A DNA stretch of 64,000 nt, taken from contig DLKT01000003.1 in assembly GCA_002477825.1 (NCBI GenBank), forward strand, positions 1 to 64,000, read 5' to 3'. Made by a program: the position numbers and the translations under genes. This DNA is from Caryophanales bacterium UBA7581. Lineage in GTDB: Bacteria; Bacillota_I; Bacilli_A; RFN20; CAG-826. The notes below the pieces were generated by a model. The model was not told the origin of the DNA. It searched no databases and saw only the letters and a list, made by a program, of their open reading frames with translations. Shown piece by piece: positions 16,334 to 24,998 of this stretch (position 1 is its first letter; the number at the start of each line of letters is the position of its first letter).

Positions 16334-17479
16334 ATGAAAATATTAAAAATTGTAATCTCAGGATTCCGTCTTTTAAAAGACAATTTTACGATGGACTTTA
16401 TGCCCATTCAACCAAATAAGAAGCCCGAGTATGATGGTGAGCTTTCCTCGATTGCTGACCGGGTTTATTTACCGGTATGTCAAGCTTTTTTAGGGAATAA
16501 TGGTGAAGGTAAAACGACGGTTTTACAAGTCCTTTACTATTGCTATTCACTATTAGCGCAAGGAAGAATCGCTTATCATGCTATGGACTTTTCTAAAGAG
16601 GCTATTCATTTGAAAATTTATTTTTCATATGAAGAAAACCTTTATGTTTATGAAACAAAGGTATTGCCACCGAATCAAACATCTTTTACTCATGAAGTGT
16701 ATTGTCGGTTGTCTAATCAAAAACTTTTTACAAGAAAGTTTCCTCATTACCATCCTAAAAGTTTTTGGAGTGGCCATTATGTACCTATATTTCATAAACT
16801 AAGCTGTTCCTTAGAAGATACAGCATTGACTGACTATTTACACATGAAAATTCCGTCTATTTTCTTTATTAAGGCAGAAAATGACACAGAGATGATTTAT
16901 TCAGCATTGCAGCTCTTAGGTCAATTAGATGAAGATGAAAGAGAAGATGTAATGAAGATATTTCATCTACCATTCGCAAAGTTTGATTTATCCTTCGGAG
17001 AAAATCATTTACGACTTTTTATCAATAAAGAATGGATTAATATGAGCGCTAGTACATTAGCGGAAATTATTTCAAAAGGCACGATTCGTGGATTATGCCT
17101 TTATGAATCTATTTGTTTAGCTTTAGAAGAAGGCTCTATCGTCATTGTTGATGAACTTGAGAATTCTATTCCGCATGAACTTGTCCTTGAATTAATGAAC
17201 CTTTTCTTAGACTCTGAACTCAATCGCCATGGAGCCAGTTTATACTTTTCAACTTATAACATGGAGATATTAGATATTTTCCATCGTTATGACAATATCC
17301 ATGTTGTAAAACGAAATAAAGACGGCTTTATTAATACGATGAATCTTTATACAAGTTTTCATACGACGATGCGAGTGATGAAATCAAAAATGATTCGCAA
17401 TTCATCACAATTTTTAAAACCAGAATGGAATTTAATGCACCATTTGCGAAAGCTGTTGCTGAGAAAAATTCGTTCATAA
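16334..17479 (+). CDS. Stand-alone AAA/ABC-type ATPase (AAA_21/RloA-like)
   Basis: 381 residues. The start MKILKIVISGFRLLKDNF is the usual first strand of RecF/SMC-like ATPases. Walker A is LGNNGEGKTT (~53-62); Walker B/D-loop IVIVDELENSIPHEL lies near 273-287, followed by STYNMEIL (~316), a switch-like strand. The central ~100-230 insert is not recognised. Relatives occur in defence systems (RloA/RloB-, Abi- and OLD-like) as well as in housekeeping roles. No nuclease or toxin gene is beside it, so no defence system can be claimed. The ribosome site is weak, and a promoter-terminator pair precedes it. Confidence 0.75.
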   Translation: MKILKIVISGFRLLKDNFTMDFMPIQPNKKPEYDGELSSIADRVYLPVCQAFLGNNGEGKTTVLQVLYYCYSLLAQGRIAYHAMDFSKEAIHLKIYFSYEENLYVYETKVLPPNQTSFTHEVYCRLSNQKLFTRKFPHYHPKSFWSGHYVPIFHKLSCSLEDTALTDYLHMKIPSIFFIKAENDTEMIYSALQLLGQLDEDEREDVMKIFHLPFAKFDLSFGENHLRLFINKEWINMSASTLAEIISKGTIRGLCLYESICLALEEGSIVIVDELENSIPHELVLELMNLFLDSELNRHGASLYFSTYNMEILDIFHRYDNIHVVKRNKDGFINTMNLYTSFHTTMRVMKSKMIRNSSQFLKPEWNLMHHLRKLLLRKIRS

Positions 17480-17553
17480 AGGCATAATATAAGTTTGAAT
17501 CTCTTTTTAAAAAGCACAAAATTGTTTATAATGAACTCGTAAGGAGTTTTCTT

Positions 17554-18486
17554 ATGAAAAAATTGAAGTACATTGGTTTTTTTATAAAAAATAGTTGGTT
17601 CGTTTTCCGCTATCGTTTTTTTCATAAGAAAAAAAGCGTAACGAGGTTTATGGGGCAAAAGAATATTACTTTGGCTTATAGCAATGAAATCTTGAAACAA
17701 ATGATTTTAAGCAATGAACCTTTTAGCGCAATCCGCTTTGGAGCGGTGGAACTCTCTTGTGTAAACAATCATGAAAAAATTCAACTTGGATTTAAGAAAA
17801 AATATAAAGCGCCAGCTATTTATAGTATTAAAAATGGAGCTGGCGTTTTTCCAACCACAAAAGAAAGCTTGGATCAGTATAGTATGACGGCGATTCAAGC
17901 TTTTTCTGATGCAACTATCTTAGGCATTTCAGGCGTCCATATGGAAGATTATTTCTATAAAAAATATGCTTCAAAATGCCGAGTCATTCAATATGAAGCC
18001 TTTGAACCTCTACGTGGGGATTGGATTCAAGCGTTAAAAGGGAAAAAAGTGTTAGTTATTTCTCCCTTTGCTAATGATATTCAAAAACAATATGAAAGAA
18101 TTGATCTTGTATTTGAAGATGGGAAAATACCTCAATTTGATTTACAGGTTTTTCAATGCGTGCAAACCATGGCAGAAGAGAAAGATTCTCGTTTTACTTC
18201 TTGGAATGAAGCATTATCATGGATGGAAGAAGAAATTAGTAAACTCAACTTTGATATTGCTTTAGTTGGAGCAGGTGCTTATGGTTCTCCTTTATGTTCT
18301 TTTATTGCTAAAACATTGCATCGACAGGCCATTCAAACGGGAGGCGCTACCCAGACAATGTTTGGAATCATCGGTAAAAGGTGGGAAAAAAGAGAACATG
18401 TGGCAAAATATATTAACGAATATTGGATACGACCTACATTAAAACCAAAGGGCTATGAAAATGTTGAAAAAGGATGTTATTGGTGA
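17554..18486 (+). CDS. GT-D-type glycosyltransferase-like protein
   Basis: 310 residues, soluble, with a basic N-terminus. AIRFGAVELSC (~57-67) corresponds to the RFGDGE/RFGSVE signature of GT-D-fold sugar transferases (DUF1792-like), and the C-terminal half has VGAGAYGSPL (~248) and GGATQTMFGIIGKRW (~268-282), typical of this family in capsule and glycan loci. The Asp of the DxE metal motif is replaced, so the mechanism may differ. A -10-like TATAAT lies at 17527-17532. The next gene starts 10 bp after its stop, so the two probably work together in envelope-glycan synthesis. Confidence 0.7.
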   Translation: MKKLKYIGFFIKNSWFVFRYRFFHKKKSVTRFMGQKNITLAYSNEILKQMILSNEPFSAIRFGAVELSCVNNHEKIQLGFKKKYKAPAIYSIKNGAGVFPTTKESLDQYSMTAIQAFSDATILGISGVHMEDYFYKKYASKCRVIQYEAFEPLRGDWIQALKGKKVLVISPFANDIQKQYERIDLVFEDGKIPQFDLQVFQCVQTMAEEKDSRFTSWNEALSWMEEEISKLNFDIALVGAGAYGSPLCSFIAKTLHRQAIQTGGATQTMFGIIGKRWEKREHVAKYINEYWIRPTLKPKGYENVEKGCYW

Positions 18487-18496
18487 GGTGATTAAC

Positions 18497-19756
18497 ATGA
18501 AAAATAGTTTGACAAGTAATAAAGTATTATACTTCTGTATGCTCATTGTGATAGGATTGCTTTCTTTTATGTTCTTTCCATATGCATTTGAAATCAATTT
18601 AATCATGGTGATTTTAGGCTTTTTCTTAATTTGTATAGAAAAAGAAAAAATAATAGCAAATAAAAAACAAGCGATTCCGTTTGGAATAGCATTATTTCTC
18701 TATTTATTCATTATGGGTTGCTCAAGTTATGCACAAGACGTAGGAATTAATATTCTGAGAATTGTCTTTCTTTGCTTAGCTTCTTTTGCAGCCTTTTTCA
18801 TAGGAAATTATCTTTCTAAAGAAAACGAATATAAAGTAAAGCTTTATGATGTTATTTTTTCATTTTTGATTTTTATGACGGCGATTTCCGTTTTCTCCAC
18901 GCTTTATTCCTATGGACTCTTTTATGCTTACCGATATTCTTCGGTAGCTTCTAGCGCGAAAATGCTAGTAGGATTCCGTATTTATGAAGTGCAAAAAGAT
19001 GTTCTAGGTTACATATCCGTTTTATCTTTAGCACCATTAAGTGCTTTAATCTTCTATAAAGGTAAAAAAGATTATACATTTTATATTTTATTAGCATCTT
19101 GTTTATTTGGCCTTATTAACTTATTGACATCACCGAATGTTGTTGGATTAGCTATTGTTATTTGTGGCACAATTCTTACATTATTGATTCGCTTTTTTCC
19201 AAAAGATAAAAAGAAAAAAATTATTTGCTTTTCCGCTTTAGGAATTATTGTTTTATTAGGAATTGCTTTTATTCTTCTAAAAGGGCAACAAATCAATCGA
19301 GTTCGTGTGATTTTTGATACTTTAAAGAATTCAATACAATATCCTCTAGGCATGGGATATGATGAAGCTAATACCATGTTAAACGGCGCAATGAGCACGA
19401 GAAATCTCTTCTTTGATGCTCTATATCAAGGCGGTTGGTTAGCGTTTATAAGTGTAATTACGTTATGGGTCTTGATAGCTATTTTACTTTATAAATATTA
19501 TAAAAAGAGCGAGGATGATCCGTTTAAAAAGAATTTAATTTTAGGCTTATTTATTCATTACTTCATTTATGTGAATCTCAATTATACACAAAAAATCTTT
19601 GTGCAATATGATGATATTTTACCTTATTATTTAGATCCAATGTTTTTGATTATCCTGGTTTTTACGGGATATATGTTTCAAAAAACGCATCCAAATTCTA
19701 TAGAATCCAATTCAGTAATGGAAGAAAAAGAAGAAACAGAAAAAATAGAAGCTTAA
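18497..19756 (+). CDS. Multi-spanning membrane protein, O-antigen polymerase/ligase-like
   Basis: 419 residues with about ten hydrophobic helices, a large loop near residues 270-320 (GMGYDEANTMLNGAMSTRN) and an acidic tail. The layout resembles Wzy/WaaL-type polysaccharide polymerases or ligases, which have little sequence conservation; that is the best guess. The frame is open 14 codons further upstream within the GT-D gene, but GAGGTGA before ATG 18497 fixes the start. It probably uses the product of the preceding glycosyltransferase gene. Confidence 0.65.
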   Translation: MKNSLTSNKVLYFCMLIVIGLLSFMFFPYAFEINLIMVILGFFLICIEKEKIIANKKQAIPFGIALFLYLFIMGCSSYAQDVGINILRIVFLCLASFAAFFIGNYLSKENEYKVKLYDVIFSFLIFMTAISVFSTLYSYGLFYAYRYSSVASSAKMLVGFRIYEVQKDVLGYISVLSLAPLSALIFYKGKKDYTFYILLASCLFGLINLLTSPNVVGLAIVICGTILTLLIRFFPKDKKKKIICFSALGIIVLLGIAFILLKGQQINRVRVIFDTLKNSIQYPLGMGYDEANTMLNGAMSTRNLFFDALYQGGWLAFISVITLWVLIAILLYKYYKKSEDDPFKKNLILGLFIHYFIYVNLNYTQKIFVQYDDILPYYLDPMFLIILVFTGYMFQKTHPNSIESNSVMEEKEETEKIEA

Positions 19757-19779
19757 AAACAATGCTTTAAGTATTTCTA

Positions 19780-19788
19780 TGCTATAAT
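19780..19788 (+). promoter_or_regulatory. Extended -10 promoter of the queuosine operon
   Basis: TGcTATAAT lies about 18-26 bases before the GTG start of tgt. No good -35 is visible. Confidence 0.55.
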
Positions 19789-19805
19789 GTTAAAACGAAA
19801 GAAGC

Positions 19806-20939
19806 GTGATAGATGTGAAAAACTTTTATTTAGAAATCTTACATATAGATAAACAAACCGGTGCAAGATATGGCATTTTGCATACACCACATGGCGATGT
19901 GGAAGTACCGATGTTTATGCCAGTAGGCACTTTAGCAACCGTTAAAACGCTTTCTCCTGAAGAATTAAAAGAAATGGGAGCGGGCGTCATTTTGTCCAAC
20001 ACCTATCATCTTTCGCTTCGACCAGGCGCAGATTTAGTTCAAAAAGCAGGAGGCCTACATAAATTCATGAATTATGATGGGCCAATTTTAACTGATTCTG
20101 GTGGTTTTCAAGTCTTTTCGTTAGCGGAAAACCGCAAAATCACCGAAGAAGGTGTTACCTTTAAAAATCATTTAAATGGTGCAGAATTGTTCTTTTCTCC
20201 AGAAATTGCTATTGGAATTGAGGAAAAATTAGGTGCAGATATCATTATGTCTTTTGATGAATGCGCTCCTTATCCAGTAACGTATGATTACATGAAACAA
20301 AGTGTGGAAAGAACTCTAAGATGGGCAAAAAGAGGAAAAGATGCGCATAAAAGAGAAGATCAAGCGTTATTTGGTATTGTTCAAGGTGGCGAATTCGCCG
20401 ATTTAAGAAAATACTGCGCTGAAGAATTGGCTAAGATGGATTTCCCGGGCTATTCTATTGGAGGAACTTCCATTGGGGAGCCTAAAGAAGTTATGTTTAA
20501 AATGGTAAGGGATACTGTCCCTTATTTACCAAGCGATAAACCTCGTTATTTAATGGGGGTTGGCTCTATTGATTATATTTTAGAAGGTATTGCGATGGGC
20601 GTTGATATGTTCGATTGTGTTTTACCGACAAGAATCGCTCGTCATGGTGCTTTAATGACAAGCAAAGGAAGAGTGAATATTCGCGACCAAAAATATGAAG
20701 AAGATTTCACACCTTTAGATGATGAGTGCGATTGTTATACATGCAGAAACTATACAAAATCGTATTTAAGACATTTATATAAATGCGATGAAGCGTTTGG
20801 AAAAAGATTATTATCCATTCACAATATTCGCTTCTTAATTCATTTAATGGAAGAAGCTAGAACCGCTATTAAGGAAGATCGTTTTGGCGACTTTAAAGAT
20901 GAAGTTTTACGCAAATTTGGTGACAAAAGAGGTTTTTAG
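19806..20939 (+). CDS. tgt: tRNA-guanine transglycosylase
   Basis: The enzyme swaps guanine-34 of GUN-anticodon tRNAs for preQ1, the key step of queuosine synthesis. Of 377 residues, TDSGGFQVFSL (~95-105) is the substrate-binding loop, MFDCVLPTR (~271-279) carries the nucleophilic Asp, and CDCYTC with a later His (~310-340) is the zinc site. Length is normal. The start is a GTG at 19806, or possibly the GTG at 19815; no clear Shine-Dalgarno separates them. The queA gene starts 3 nt after its stop. Confidence 0.95.
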   Translation: MIDVKNFYLEILHIDKQTGARYGILHTPHGDVEVPMFMPVGTLATVKTLSPEELKEMGAGVILSNTYHLSLRPGADLVQKAGGLHKFMNYDGPILTDSGGFQVFSLAENRKITEEGVTFKNHLNGAELFFSPEIAIGIEEKLGADIIMSFDECAPYPVTYDYMKQSVERTLRWAKRGKDAHKREDQALFGIVQGGEFADLRKYCAEELAKMDFPGYSIGGTSIGEPKEVMFKMVRDTVPYLPSDKPRYLMGVGSIDYILEGIAMGVDMFDCVLPTRIARHGALMTSKGRVNIRDQKYEEDFTPLDDECDCYTCRNYTKSYLRHLYKCDEAFGKRLLSIHNIRFLIHLMEEARTAIKEDRFGDFKDEVLRKFGDKRGF

Positions 20940-20941
20940 TT

Positions 20942-21985
20942 ATGGACATTAATGAATTTGATTTTGATTTACCTGAAGAATTAATTGCGCAGTCTCCTAG
21001 TGAAAAAAGAGACCATTCTCGTTTATTAGCAGTAGACCGTGAACATCATACTTATCAAGATTGCCATTTCTACGATATTATTGATTTTTTAAAACCGGGT
21101 GATGTGTTAGTTAGAAATAACACAAAAGTAATTCCAGCACGTTTGCTGGGTGAAAAAGAAGAAACTCATGCTCATGTAGAAGTACTTCTTCTTCGTGAAC
21201 ACGAAAAAGATGTATGGGAATGTTTAGTAGGAAATGCCAAAACGGTTAAAGTTGGCACTGTCGTTTCTTTTGGAAACGGCGAACTAAAAGCGGAATGTGT
21301 TAAGGTCTTAGATGAAGGAATACGCCATTTCCGTATGATTTATCAAGGAATTTTTTATGAAATATTAGATCAATTAGGTAAAATGCCACTTCCACCCTAT
21401 ATTAAAGCGCAATGCTTAGATAATAGCCGTTATCAAACCGTTTATGCAAAATTAGAGGGAAGTGCGGCCGCTCCAACAGCGGGTTTCCATTTTACCGAAG
21501 AATTATTTGAAAAGCTTAAAGCCAAAGGCGTACAAATCGTAGAAGTCACTTTACATATTGGACTTGGAACTTTCCGCCCCGTAAAAGTGGAGTCGGTTGA
21601 AGCACATCATATGCATACAGAAGCTTACTTGATGAGCCAAGAAGCCGCTGATACTTTAAATTTAGCAAAAAAAGAACATCGTAGAATTATTGCGATTGGA
21701 ACAACTTCAACGCGTGTACTTGAAACAGTCATGCAAAAGTATGGCCGTTTTGAAGCCTGTTCAGGTGAAACGCAAATTTTCATTTATCCCGGTTATACCT
21801 ATCAAGCCATCGATGCTTTGATTACAAACTTTCACTTACCGAAGTCTACTTTAATTATGCTTGTATCAGCATTTATGGGGCGAGAATTTACATTAGAGGT
21901 TTATCGTCACGCCGTAGAAGAAAAATATCGCTTCTTCTCCTTTGGCGATGCAATGTTTATTTATGGAAAAGCTCCATTACTATAA
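20942..21985 (+). CDS. queA: S-adenosylmethionine:tRNA ribosyltransferase-isomerase
   Basis: It transfers the ribosyl part of SAM to preQ1 in tRNA, making epoxyqueuosine. 347 residues, the family length; the N-terminal DFDLPEELIAQ, the central LHIGLGTFRPV (~207) and NFHLPKSTLIMLVSAF (~300) are diagnostic. It is translated from just behind tgt, and its 3' end overlaps queH. Confidence 0.95.
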   Translation: MDINEFDFDLPEELIAQSPSEKRDHSRLLAVDREHHTYQDCHFYDIIDFLKPGDVLVRNNTKVIPARLLGEKEETHAHVEVLLLREHEKDVWECLVGNAKTVKVGTVVSFGNGELKAECVKVLDEGIRHFRMIYQGIFYEILDQLGKMPLPPYIKAQCLDNSRYQTVYAKLEGSAAAPTAGFHFTEELFEKLKAKGVQIVEVTLHIGLGTFRPVKVESVEAHHMHTEAYLMSQEAADTLNLAKKEHRRIIAIGTTSTRVLETVMQKYGRFEACSGETQIFIYPGYTYQAIDALITNFHLPKSTLIMLVSAFMGREFTLEVYRHAVEEKYRFFSFGDAMFIYGKAPLL

Positions 21986-22643
21986 TGAGTCGCTGAAGAT
22001 TCTTGATGAATTATCTTCACGTCCAACTAAACCAACTTTATTGATGCATGCGTGCTGTGCGCCATGCTCATGTTTTCCTTTGACCTTTTTATGTCCACAT
22101 TTTAATGTCACTATTTTTTATAACAATTCGAATATATTTCCAAGTGCGGAATATGAAAGAAGAAGAGACGAACTGAAAAAGTTCTTGCAGGATTTTGAGC
22201 GTGATTATCATTATCACGTTGATTTAATCATTCCTCCCTATGATGAAGAAAGTTATGCACAAAAACTGCGTCCGCTTTCCCATTTAAAAGAAGGCACCGA
22301 ACGTTGCTTTTATTGTTACCGGTTACGTATGGAGGAAGCCTATGATTACGCAGAGCGTAATGGCTTTGACTTTTTCACCACGGTTATGACCATTTCTAGT
22401 CAAAAGAATTCATTGAAATTAAATGAAATTGGTGAAGAACTAGAAAAGATACATCCACATTGCCGATATTTTTATTCCGACTTCAAAAAGAAAAAAGGTG
22501 CGGATAAAGGAAGAGAGATACGAAATTTCTATCAACTTTATCAACAACAATATTGTGGGTGCCGTTACTCATTCGCGGAGTATAAAGAACGGATTCGAAT
22601 GAAAGAAAATGCAGAAAAAGCAGAAAATAAAGGGATAAATTAA
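21963..22643 (+). CDS. queH: Epoxyqueuosine reductase, QueH type
   Basis: QueH finishes queuosine by reducing the epoxide with iron-sulphur chemistry, the non-B12 alternative to QueG. The segment LLMHACCAPCS (~23-33) has the adjacent-Cys motif, and later CFYCYRLRM (~113) and CGCRYS (~195) supply further cysteines. The gene is out of frame with and overlaps the end of queA; the start may be ATG 21963, or ATG 21948/TTG 21942, with no clear ribosome site, which suggests translational coupling. The three-gene set tgt-queA-queH completes Q from preQ1; no preQ0/preQ1 synthesis genes are in the window. Confidence 0.92.
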   Translation: MEKLHYYNESLKILDELSSRPTKPTLLMHACCAPCSCFPLTFLCPHFNVTIFYNNSNIFPSAEYERRRDELKKFLQDFERDYHYHVDLIIPPYDEESYAQKLRPLSHLKEGTERCFYCYRLRMEEAYDYAERNGFDFFTTVMTISSQKNSLKLNEIGEELEKIHPHCRYFYSDFKKKKGADKGREIRNFYQLYQQQYCGCRYSFAEYKERIRMKENAEKAENKGIN

Positions 22644-22647
22644 GAAC

Positions 22648-22675
22648 AAAAGCGCTCCATTTCGAGCGTTTTTTT
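22648..22675 (+). terminator. Terminator of the queuosine operon
   Basis: CGCTC (22653-22657) with GAGCG (22664-22668), extended by flanking A/T pairs, then seven T. Confidence 0.8.
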
Positions 22676-22791
22676 CATACCTTCAAAAAAGAAAAATGTC
22701 TTAAAGTGATTCTTTTTCGCCTGTTTTTAAAGCATGATTTTTCTTCGCCCTATTTATATAAATAAATATTTCAGAAAAATGAAAAAAATTA

Positions 22792-22820
22792 TTGACTTCA
22801 ATCTCGTCTTTTGGTATGAT
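22792..22820 (+). promoter_or_regulatory. Strong promoter of the S10-spc-alpha operon
   Basis: TTGACT (22792-22797), 17-bp spacer and extended -10 TGgTATGAT (-10 at 22815-22820), with A-rich sequence upstream. It is the only strong promoter seen for the next 14.6 kb. Confidence 0.88.
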
Positions 22821-22826
22821 TTCAAA

Positions 22827-22951
22827 TGTTGATGTCCGCTATGATATTGCGAGGTTGCTGATACGCCATTAAACGTTGTCATGAATAGGCGTTCAGGGAA
22901 TTCGAATGGAGCGACGTCTAAGCCTGATTTAGACAAAAGGAGGAAATATTC
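22827..22951 (+). promoter_or_regulatory. Structured 5' leader of the S10 operon
   Basis: About 125 nt without a reading frame. Stems: ACGCC (22863-22867) with GGCGT (22888-22892), and GTCTAA (22916-22921) with TTAGAC (22929-22934) directly before the AAAAGGAGG ribosome site. The GAGGTTGCTGATAC and GCGACGTCTAA blocks look like those of other Bacillota S10 leaders, as I recall them. Such leaders commonly let a ribosomal protein repress its own operon; which one binds here is unknown. Confidence 0.7.
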
Positions 22952-23263
22952 ATGGCTAAAGCAAAAAAAATCCGCGTCCGCTTAAAAGCTTATGATCACA
23001 AGATTCTTGATTTATCCGTAGAGAAGATTGTCTCAGCTGCTATTAAGTCTGGAGCAAAAGTGGTGGGACCAATTCCTCTCCCAACAGAGAAACAAGTTTA
23101 CACCATCTTAAGAGCTGTTCACAAATATAAAGATGCTCGTGAACAATTCGAAATTAGAACACATAAGCGTTTGATTGATATCGTCAATCCAACTAAGGAA
23201 ACCATCGACGTTTTAAAACGTTTGGACCTTCCAAGTGGTGTCGATATTGATATCAAACTTTAA
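22952..23263 (+). CDS. rpsJ: 30S ribosomal protein S10
   Basis: 103 residues; IRVRLKAYDHKILD near the start and FEIRTHKRLIDIVNP (~68-82) are the conserved S10 segments. S10 is part of the 30S head and of the NusB-S10 antitermination complex. First gene of the operon, behind a structured leader and a strong AGGAGG. Confidence 0.98.
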   Translation: MAKAKKIRVRLKAYDHKILDLSVEKIVSAAIKSGAKVVGPIPLPTEKQVYTILRAVHKYKDAREQFEIRTHKRLIDIVNPTKETIDVLKRLDLPSGVDIDIKL

Positions 23264-23277
23264 GGAGGTAAGGAAAC

Positions 23278-23955
23278 ATGAAAGCAATCGTTGGAAGAAA
23301 AATGGGCATGACCCAAGTCTTCGCAGAAGATGGCACAATGTACCCAGTTACCGTTATTGAAGTTTTACCTAATGTTGTCACACAAGTTAAAACGCTTGAA
23401 AAAGATGGATATGAAGCCATCCAAGTCGGATATGAAGAAAAGAAAGAACATCGCGCTAACAAAGCCGAATTAGGAATCTTCAAAAAAGCTGGTACCACTC
23501 CTAAGTACGAATTAAAAGAACTTAAGGGTGATGAAATGATGAAATTCCAAGTCGGTGAAACCATCTCCGCTGATTTATTCCAAGTTGGAGACGTCGTCGA
23601 TGTTATCGGAACAAGCAAAGGTAAAGGATTCTCCGGTGCAATTAAACGTTGGCACTTCATTATTGGACCTAAGGGACATGGTTCTGGTTACCATAGACAC
23701 GCTGGTTCATTTGCCACAACTGGTAGAACCAACAACCGTATTCACCCAGGAAAGAAATCTGCTGGTCATCACGGTGACAAAGGCGCAACTGTGTTAAACC
23801 TTGTTATCGTTGGCGTTGACGCAAGCAAGAATGCAATCTTAGTTAAAGGTGCTGTTCCAGGCGCAACGAAATCCATCGTTACCATTCGTAGTGCCATCAA
23901 AGCACAAAAAGGTAAACCAGTGGTTAAACCATTAGTGAACCATGAAGCTGAATAA
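23278..23955 (+). CDS. rplC: 50S ribosomal protein L3
   Basis: 225 residues; starts KAIVGRKMGMTQVFAEDG, with the central glycine-rich loop GHGSGYHRHAGS that reaches toward the peptidyl-transferase centre. An early 23S-binding assembly protein. Fourteen bases after rpsJ with its own AAGGAGG. Confidence 0.98.
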   Translation: MKAIVGRKMGMTQVFAEDGTMYPVTVIEVLPNVVTQVKTLEKDGYEAIQVGYEEKKEHRANKAELGIFKKAGTTPKYELKELKGDEMMKFQVGETISADLFQVGDVVDVIGTSKGKGFSGAIKRWHFIIGPKGHGSGYHRHAGSFATTGRTNNRIHPGKKSAGHHGDKGATVLNLVIVGVDASKNAILVKGAVPGATKSIVTIRSAIKAQKGKPVVKPLVNHEAE

Positions 23956-23976
23956 TAACGGAAAGGAGAAATAATT

Positions 23977-24621
23977 ATGGCAGAAAAAGCAAAATCAACT
24001 TTTTTACCTGTTCTTAACCAAGCAGGCGAAAAAATCTCCAAAGTTTCCGTTTCAAACGATGTCTTTGGAATTGAACCTAATAAGCAAGTTATGTTTGATG
24101 CCGTTCAAGTGTATCAATCTAATATGCGTCAAGCAACTGCTCAAACCCTTCGTCGTGACGAAGTGAGCGGTGGCGGTAAAAAGCCATGGCGCCAAAAAGG
24201 TACTGGCCGCGCTCGTGCTGGTTCCTCCCGTTCTCCAATTTGGAGAGGCGGCGGTAATGTCTTTGGCCCAACCGGAACTCAAAGCTATAAATTATCCATG
24301 AATAAAGAAGCGCATCGCTTAGCTTTACGTTCCGCTTTATCATTAAAGAAAAAAGAAGATGCAATCATTGTTGTGGATGCCTTCAAAGTTGAAGCTCCAA
24401 AAACCAAGACCATGATGGACATCTTAGACAAAATCGGTACTACCGGAAAAGTTCTCTTAGTTTTAGATGAAGCTAATGAAAACTTATTCAAGAGTGTTCG
24501 TAACATTCCATTCGTCCTCGTTGTAGGAACCGCTAATGTGTGTGTTTACGATTTATTAAATGCTGACAAAGTGGTATTCACCAAGAGTGCCCTTAAAGCA
24601 GTTGAGGAGGGACTTAAATAA
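23977..24621 (+). CDS. rplD: 50S ribosomal protein L4
   Basis: 214 residues; the GGGKKPWRQKGTGRARAGSS loop (~65-84) lines the peptide exit tunnel and is fully conserved. In other bacteria L4 can repress the S10 operon through its leader. It overlaps rplW by one base. Confidence 0.98.
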   Translation: MAEKAKSTFLPVLNQAGEKISKVSVSNDVFGIEPNKQVMFDAVQVYQSNMRQATAQTLRRDEVSGGGKKPWRQKGTGRARAGSSRSPIWRGGGNVFGPTGTQSYKLSMNKEAHRLALRSALSLKKKEDAIIVVDAFKVEAPKTKTMMDILDKIGTTGKVLLVLDEANENLFKSVRNIPFVLVVGTANVCVYDLLNADKVVFTKSALKAVEEGLK

Positions 24622-24962
24622 TGGCAAGAGCAAAGAAAGCTGCGGCAGTTAAAGAAAGTCGCTTCGGAAAACCAACAGTAAAAAGCTTCGATGTTATCAT
24701 TCGTCCAATCATTACTGAAAAGACCATGAAACTCATGCAAGAACAAAATAAGGTGACCGTCGAAGTCGCTAAGAATGCAAATCGTACAGAAATCAAACTC
24801 GCGTTTGAAGCTGTATTCCAAGTGAAAGTGGAAGATGTTGCAATCGCTCGTGTTCAAGCAAAAGCAAAACGTGCAGGCCGTTATGAGGGAACAGTTCCCG
24901 CATACAAGAAAGCTATCGTTACTTTAGCGGAAGGCCAAGCATTAGATTTATTTAAGGAATAA
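24621..24962 (+). CDS. rplW: 50S ribosomal protein L23
   Basis: 113 residues with an N-terminal basic extension of ~20 residues before the conserved core (DVIIRPIITEKTM). L23 sits at the tunnel exit and binds trigger factor and SRP. Translationally coupled to rplD. Confidence 0.97.
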   Translation: MARAKKAAAVKESRFGKPTVKSFDVIIRPIITEKTMKLMQEQNKVTVEVAKNANRTEIKLAFEAVFQVKVEDVAIARVQAKAKRAGRYEGTVPAYKKAIVTLAEGQALDLFKE

Positions 24963-24998
24963 GCCCTAGAAAGAGGCTCAATATAGGAGAAAAGAAAA

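Noticed and set aside
16334..19756. AAA ATPase plus next genes as a defence system
   Set aside because: The neighbours are glycan-type genes, with no nuclease, reverse transcriptase, toxin or RloB-like partner.
23253..24364. Long open frames antisense to rplC and rplD
   Set aside because: They mirror highly conserved ribosomal genes, have no ribosome sites and no recognisable domains.
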